This document shows positions 57,921-64,000 of a DNA stretch of 64,000 bases, in pieces. A program made the translations under genes and the position numbers. Every line of letters starts with the position of its first letter. The first letter of the stretch is position 1. The notes beneath the pieces were generated by a model. The model was not told where the DNA came from. It saw only the letters and a list, made by a program, of their open reading frames with translations, and made no database searches. The stretch lies in contig CM034533.1 of assembly GCA_020002185.1 (NCBI GenBank), forward strand, positions 37,492,219 through 37,556,218, written 5' to 3'. The DNA is from Paraescarpia echinospica (lineage: Eukaryota; Annelida; Polychaeta; Sabellida; Siboglinidae).

Positions 57921-58940
57921 ATTTAGACTAGGTTACCCACGACATGTGCAAATCCTGCAGCAACAGAATGCAATGTTGACGAGTGGTTAAAAATAACATC
58001 TCAAAGAATTTGTCCCATAACTTTGATAACATTCCGCAGAGAATAAGTTAAAACAGCTCGAGATGATATCAGTATGTACAACTCTGCCTGGGCAGGAGAC
58101 GTTCACTAAAGCACCTGTTTGGTTGCATGACTTGAGAAGGAAAGGTTCTTGCAATAGCTCTTAAAATGGTGGCACTTCATCATGACCTGATCAACTACTT
58201 GAAGAATCTGATTCCTGTGAGCTTTAGCTCTCATCAGATAATCAGTTCAAGGGATCACCCTTGTTCAACTCGTTGTCTCTTGCAAGTTCACACTTCTCCT
58301 TCAGAGCAGCACACAGGAACAGATGCTGCAGTTCTGTTCTTGCACCATCACTTCCTGACCAATCCTGTCTTCATTATTGCACAGCAACAATCACAGCTTA
58401 CCAAGGACTGACCAGGCAGTGACCACAGCACAATCCAGATGTCAGTTCTCATCAGCAGAGACATGTCACATTGTTTTATTAGAATCCCTACTTTGGGTTT
58501 TGGTGTAGAAATCCGGTGTATATCAGATTGAATCAATTTCACGTTGATGTAAACCGATCTGAATCCATTTCATCTTGGTTAACCTACCTAATGCATTTAC
58601 ATTCCGATTGATGTCACAATCTATTAAAATCTGCTGTGTTGTTGTTAGGAATCAACGAAGCATCAGAAATATTTGGTCTTCAATGGCTGTAACTTAGTAA
58701 TTTGAACTTATCCTTGTGTGACAAATGTAAAAAAGTACTTTAACATGATTTCTACAAAGAAAACATGTACTTTGACGTGATTTCTACATTCGAAGCAAGT
58801 CTGTAGTAAAACAGGATATATCCGTATTTCACCTAAATATCCATATTTTACGGTGTGTGCGTGTAATCTGACGTAACATGTCTGGATCTGTACTCCTTTC
58901 GCCCCCTCGCCCCACCAGTTCCTCCATCCCCCAGACCCCC
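57715..58940 (-). other. Probable 3' UTR of the minus-strand gene
   Basis: Lies directly downstream of the stop of the 58941-59371 exon. A minus-strand AATAAA (plus TTTATT at 57737-57742) could be the polyadenylation signal and would give a 3' UTR of about 1.2 kb. A (TA)n run sits at about 57897-57920. The boundary is inferred from one hexamer only. Confidence 0.35.
57737..57742 (-). terminator. Candidate polyadenylation signal
   Basis: AATAAA on the minus strand, about 1.2 kb past the stop codon of the acidic exon. Such hexamers are common in AT-rich DNA, so the call is weak. Confidence 0.25.
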
Positions 58941-59371
58941 CTACTCGGCCATGACAATGAGACACTCCTCCTGTGTGCCGTCCACCACCTCCCCCATCAG
59001 CTGCGTCTCCTGTACCATCTCCACATCGCTCCCTGCCTCCACGTGTTCCCCTCCGGCCACCACGTCCATGTGTACGATGTCCGACTCACTACTGACCAGC
59101 TGCACGAGCTGGCTCACCTCGATGAACTGACCCCCCTGCTGCGGAGACTGCTCCTCTTCCTCCTCCTCCTCATCAAGACCGTCTTCCTCTGTCTCTGCGC
59201 TGATGTCTTGGTCGAGTACGGTCTGACATTGTGTCACTTCGCCACGGCTGTCATCGTTGACGTCATTGCACGTCATCTGGACTTGACACGAGTCGAGGCT
59301 CTGGCTGTTGTGGAGTTTCAGGTGCACCTCGTTTAGTTGAGCCTCGCCCAGGTTGAGTTGGACCGCATCAT
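58941..59371 (-). CDS. Acidic C-terminal exon of an unidentified protein
   Basis: On the minus strand a splice acceptor (CTGTCTGTTATAG, AG at 59372-59373) opens an exon of about 143 codons, in phase 1, that ends in a stop at 58941. The peptide starts DDAVQLNLGEAQLNEVHLKL. It contains a run DGLDEEEEEEEQSPQQGG and then hydrophobic-acidic stretches (FIEVSQLVQLVSSESDIV, LMGEVVDGTQEECLIVMAE). It is strongly acidic and has no signal peptide, membrane segment or zinc finger. Such tails are found on transcription regulators, but the family is unknown to me. GC content and CpG use are much higher than in the AT-rich flanks, as expected for real coding sequence. Upstream exons should lie above 59.4 kb or beyond the window; none could be identified. 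Confidence 0.6.
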
Positions 59372-59690
59372 CTATAACAGACAGTAACAGTAAATGGCAT
59401 GTTGAACAAAACACAGAAAGTGACACTAAATGACATGTCAAACAAAACAGTGGCATGTGGTGTTATCTACAAGAAAGACAGCGACACTAAATGACACGTC
59501 AAACAAAATACAGATGGTGACACTAAATGACATGTCTAACAGCAGTGGGGGCTGGATGTACAGTATGTTTAGCCCCCCCAATATTTTGGCAAGGGGGTGC
59601 AGTTGGAGGTTTTTGGTAAGTCTAAACCCCCAATATTCACCAGGTTCTGACATAATGATGATACAAGAAAAGGTACATGTATAAATATAT
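59372..59690. repeat. Intron-side short repeats next to the acidic exon
   Basis: The word GACACTAAATGACATGTCAA recurs, with small changes, at about 59422, 59483 and 59518, with related AAATGGCATGTTGAACAAAA just before. It lies in the presumed last intron, close to the acceptor. Confidence 0.7.
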
Positions 59691-60179
59691 TCATAATGCA
59701 TAAGATCAGTGCTTCAATGACTGGTAATGATAGATTTCTGACCAATCAAACAAGCAAACAAATGTGCTAAGATATCAACATATACTGCAACCATCTTCTT
59801 TTGCAACTCAACAAGTAGTAACAAGTGTCAAGTAGTAACAAGTGAACACCTTTACAGGTGCTGTATCATGTCACAGAGATGACAGGGACACTCTGTATCA
59901 ACATCCCTCCACAAGGACTTGCCCAATGGGGATGTCACTATCTCCCACTAATTCATCCCAGCCACAGGGAAGAGGCAGGGGTTTGTGGCAGAGTATTCCC
60001 ATAGGGAAACCACAGGCTGAATGAGAGATTAGAAACTGTTAATCTCATTAGAACTAAAGTGGGTGGACATCCGACATGTGTAGGCACTGTCATTTGCAGC
60101 AATATTTATGCAGGACTAAAGTTAAGTATATGATCATATAAAGCTATTTCAGAAACACTCTATTTTGGTGAATGACAGT
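59691..60179. other. Unassigned sequence, presumed intron
   Basis: No exon could be supported on either strand. A short AAGTAGTAACAAGTG duplication occurs near 59812-59842. Confidence 0.45.
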
Positions 60180-60447
60180 ATGAGTGGTTACTGGATTAAT
60201 CAATTGTACATTTTTAACATGAACATGTGTATTGATTTTTTCCCATGCACATTTGATGTACATGTTATTTTACATGTCACAATTTACATTCATTTACACT
60301 TTTAAAGCATAATGTATGTGTATATCTATACCTCTCACTTACTATTACTTACAACCAGGATGTGTATATACGTTTACATGTTTTTTATGTATAAATATTA
60401 TGTAAGAACACTCTTGGTCTGAAATAAACAATTATTATTATTATGCT
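60180..60447 (+). mobile_element. Possible retroelement 3' tail
   Basis: AT-rich sequence with many TACAT/ATGTA words ends in CTTGGTCTGAAATAAACAAT followed by (ATT)4-5. This resembles the 3' noncoding ends of CR1/L2-type LINEs, which terminate in short microsatellites. No coding remnant is attached. Confidence 0.4.
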
Positions 60448-61108
60448 GAAACCATGCCACTTCCGATTATATATATAATTAAAAATTTCTGTCTTACATC
60501 CATCCAAACGTGTCTGTACAATCAAGATTCAAAATGATCATAGGGTAAACAAATTCCAAGAACCAAACAAGTTACATAAAACCTAACAGGAATTAATAAC
60601 ACCGAAAACGAGATATCATACATAAATTATGCTAGGAAACAGCTAATATTACATCACAGAATTTGTCAGCAATAGCGTTCACAGAAATCAAAGACTCTCT
60701 TGATGGAGAGAAAAAATGTAATCTACAGTTGGTTGATCTTATGATTGGAGTTCTAAAGGGGCAAGTTTGGTTACCCTGCCCAAAGCTGTTGCTGTGTGTC
60801 ACCCCACTTCATGGCCTAGCAACTACTATGGTTGGTTACCCCATTGGGGGAGAGCTTTTGATGTGACATCACCACCATCTGCCCAGGCTGTGTCTGTTTG
60901 CTGCCATCTTTACCTAAAAATTATATAGTTCTGCTTTGTGAATTTACAGAACATAATTTTATCATTATGCTGGTTAGAAGTGTCTCGAGCCATGCACTCT
61001 GGATGGATCACTGTCGATGAAGGTTACACGTCTCATCTTGGGCACCTCACTGAACTAACTGCTGGACCAATGCACACAGCCTTTGAATGAGTTATGAAGC
61101 ACGAATAG
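60448..61108. other. Unassigned sequence
   Basis: No exon supported. A GGTTACCC word is repeated near 60768 and 60834 within a stretch of moderate GC. Confidence 0.45.
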
Positions 61109-61440
61109 TCATACATGTTAAGTTTCAGAAATGCCAATCCAGGAGATTTATACGTAAATCAGAGGGTCTCGAAAAATCGGGCATTTATACGTAAATCGGA
61201 GGATCTTGGAAAATCAGGCATTTATACATAAATTGGAAAAAGATATGACAAAAAAGGATACTTTCCATAGACATTAATAATCATGTTAAAAATAAAACGT
61301 TAAGTTTCAGATATGCCAACGCATGAGATTCATGCGTAAATTGGAGGGTCTTGTAATATCCGGAAATTTTGTGTAAATTGGAGGGAAATTTTGTGTAAAT
61401 TGGAGGGAAATTTTGTGTAAATTGGAGGGTATTATGGAAT
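61109..61440. repeat. Tandem repeats with TTTAYACGTAAATCGGAGG words
   Basis: Two units of about 180 bp both start TTAAGTTTCAGAAATGCCAA or TTAAGTTTCAGATATGCCAA (61118 and 61300). The first contains roughly 38-bp repeats of a CATTTATACGTAAATCGGAG word. The second ends with a 22-bp unit (AAATTTTGTGTAAATTGGAG) repeated three times. A related CCAGGAGATTGG word appears alone at about 62476. Confidence 0.75.
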
Positions 61441-63719
61441 TGTATATAAATCTGAGTATTTCATGTTATGAAAATGGTCACAGATCAGCTTTATTTCCAA
61501 ATGCATTGCTCATGTGCTCTTAAATCAATGGCACATAACAGCATGTTAATATGTATTTAATGTGTTACATTAAATAAATGATATGTGGACATAAAATAAT
61601 TAAATAAATTATATGTAAATTAAAATGTACGTGGCTTTATAGGTATAGTAGAAAGAAGAAAAAGTTTACTAATTTTATGTTCTAGGCAATATATATTGTT
61701 ATGGTGCAAAGAACCTTGCATATAGTAAATACATCTTTTTTTATTAAAAATATGTTATTATATTATTTCAAACAGATACTATATTCACAAGTATAAGAAC
61801 CAGAACTTAGCACTGTATTTTCTTCAAAGTTTGTTACCATGGCCTGGGCATGGAGGCATACGTGATGAATTTACAATTTGTGACCTTTGGCCTTGCTGGT
61901 GGAGCATTTGATGTTATAAAATACATCTTTTCATTTATAACGTGTTCCAGTTCTAACAGTTACAGATATACATGGATTAAATATAACGTGCACATAGTGT
62001 AGATGGATCGACTGACATTATTTGAGTATAGATTGAAACGGATTACATTTCGTTCTACAAGATCGGCAAGCTGACGGTGGGCGATAATATGGAACCCGCG
62101 GCCGCAAGCGCGGTTCACTGTGCTCGTCTAAAACTTATATGCAATATCAACCACAGGCAAGACCCAAGAAGATTATAATTAAACAGTTATTGTTGTCTAG
62201 TCAACGCATGTTTTAAACAACCCCTTTTCGCTTTGTTGTCTGAGCGGCCTTGGTCCAATGTCCCTAGGCTAGGCTATTCATGAGATTCATTTAGCATGGT
62301 GTCTGACCGATTGCAATTAAGTTAACGCACTGACACTGACGCTGATATTGACAGGTATTGACCACTTTCTGTTGACCCAGAAAAACATACTCGAGTCAGC
62401 CGGAAATAACACCCAATTAGGCCATGCCGAGTTCGGAAAATAAGATAGAAAAAAATAGTTTTGGTTTCACTGAAAATCCAGGAGATTGGTTCTCCTTTCC
62501 AGGAGATCGGGGGATTTGATGGATTTCCAGGCGACACTGAGGAGTCCCCCGGCGAATGCAGGAGACTTAACATGTATGTAATAGTCAGCAGAATAAATCT
62601 TTGTCCCTTACGTCCAGGCCCCAGGGTGATGCTGGTCTCGATTTTTATTTTCCTTCTTTTGTCATGGTTCCTGTTTCACTGCTGTCTCCACTTCCCCATC
62701 TCTTACCGTCATTATCGCCTCCTCACATAGCTCTCCCATCTCAGTCTTCTACTTCCACTCTGATGAGCTTCCATTCTCTGTTCGGAATATCTGAGATGAG
62801 GCCTGTTTAACGTGTAGAATAAACAGGGTTAAACATATTTTCTTTTCATGGTCGTCCTCTTTTGAAACCTTAGCAATATCACCTGTGTATAAGAATGCTT
62901 CAGTTGGTTTCTCAGAACTCATCAATGACAAGAAGTGAGCACACCCAATCCACGAGTGGTCAACACTCAGAAGGTCTAGGAGACCTCATGACTTCCACCA
63001 TATGGTCACTCATGATGACCATAATGTAGTGGACACAGATGAAGGTGACAAGAGGGCAGGTATCACCCTGCCTATGTCAGTGTCAATTCTGGTTTTTAGC
63101 CATGGTAACAATCTAGGGGCAATGATCATTAGAAGACAACTCCAACTGGCCACAGCACCTCACTGAAAGACCTCTACAGATCTTACCCCAGGGGGTTGGT
63201 ACCCTAAAGGGGTTGCTCCTCCAGGGGAGCTAACATGGCCCTCTAATGTTTATGCAATTGTCCATATGTCCATCAGTGCTTCCTTTTGTCTGTCCATCCA
63301 AGGGAAACATTTGATGTGTTTCTTGTTATTCAACCAAACCAGATGGAACATTCAAACAAGCCTTGCAGAGGGGCACTGGTGGAGGGGCACAGGGCAACAT
63401 CAACACACCCTTAATCACCAGGATGTCACCAGCCAGCAGTGGTCACTCCAGGGTCCAACTGACATGGCAATAAATGTCATTGGAGTTGCCACTGTTGTTG
63501 GTCCTCCCTGACCAGTGGGCAAATCTATTTAGAATAGCCATTTCCCTCATCTTCTATACCCTGTGTAGGCTGCTGCCCCATGGATGGGTTTGGGAAGGGT
63601 GATTAGTAATAGACTGTCATAAATGTCACTTCCTGGTGACACATCAAATGAAAGGTGTAAACATGTTCAATAACAAATTTTTTTGACTTGGTAAAACGAA
63701 TTGGCCAAAGTTTGTAATT
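61441..63719. other. Unassigned sequence
   Basis: AT-rich to about 62030. A CpG-containing patch (GGAACCCGCGGCCGCAAGCG) lies near 62092-62111. Mixed composition follows. No exon passed inspection on either strand. A GC-rich stretch at 63140-63500 has repeated AGGGG words. Confidence 0.45.
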
Positions 63720-63900
63720 AATCTGGTGTCTGTGTGTCTGGGTGTGTGTGTCTCTGTGTGTGTGTGTGTCTGTGTGTGCGTGTCTGAGTGTGTGTGTCTG
63801 TGTCTGTGTGTGGGTGTGTCTGCGTGTCTGCGTGTCTGCCTCTCTGCCTGCCTATCTGTCTGTCTGTATGTCTCTCTGCCTGTCTAGTGCGTCCATCTGT
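63720..63900. repeat. Imperfect TG/TCTG/CTGC microsatellite
   Basis: About 170 bp of GTGT, GTCTGTGT and CTGCCTGTCTG words with gradual drift from TG to CTGC units. Confidence 0.9.
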
Positions 63901-64000
63901 GCTTGACCTTAACTAACTCTTGCCCTGACAATCTATTTATAGAATCTTTTCCTAACCCTTTTGATCCCACCAATCTGATAACCCCACCCTAGCAGACAGG

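Overview
The window looks like nuclear DNA of an animal, most likely a marine invertebrate. I see no operons, no dense coding and no bacterial signals. I do see long two-, three- and four-base microsatellites, several APE-type non-LTR retrotransposons (LINEs), a tRNA-derived SINE, a TTAA-flanked miniature inverted-repeat element, two minisatellite arrays and one intron-bounded terminal exon. The short palindrome-like word TAGGCCTA and its variants recur through unique sequence. From general experience this would fit deuterostome or mollusc genomes, but I cannot fix the phylum.

Layout. 1-20.8 kb is mostly unique sequence of mixed composition. It is broken by microsatellites at 999, 3429, 4940, 6446 and 10430, and no gene can be supported there. 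20.8-30.0 kb holds a long CT/TG tract, a decayed LINE 3' end (21.4-22.35 kb), a diverged tandem duplication (23.5 kb), a 26/52-bp minisatellite of about 2.55 kb (26.05-28.6 kb) and a second decayed LINE (28.64-30.04 kb). 31.36-31.63 kb is a SINE on the minus strand. 32.39-34.56 kb is the best-preserved LINE, CR1-like and on the minus strand; its reverse transcriptase is nearly open but carries a frameshift and a stop.

34.59-39.55 kb is an unusual block of about 5 kb. Both ends carry related inverted sequence and the interior is two paralogous halves. One half holds about 31 copies of a 43-bp unit that is present once in the other half. 39.6-55.6 kb is a graveyard of nested repeats: inverted LINE-derived duplicates, a five-member repeat family, two LINEs of one AT-rich family (44.74-47.27 and 50.1-54.15 kb), and a 522-bp TTAA element sitting exactly inside the second. 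55.6-64 kb is calmer and AT-rich. It contains the only convincing host gene piece, the acidic last exon of a minus-strand gene (58941-59371) with a probable 3' UTR down to about 57.7 kb.

No intact mobile element and no multi-gene host system is visible. The most informative content is evolutionary: insertions whose empty sites survive in paralogous copies, a satellite whose single-copy ancestor is still present nearby, and fold-back sequences that look like template-switch products. Coordinates of decayed repeats are approximate to tens of bases, because all alignments were made by eye.
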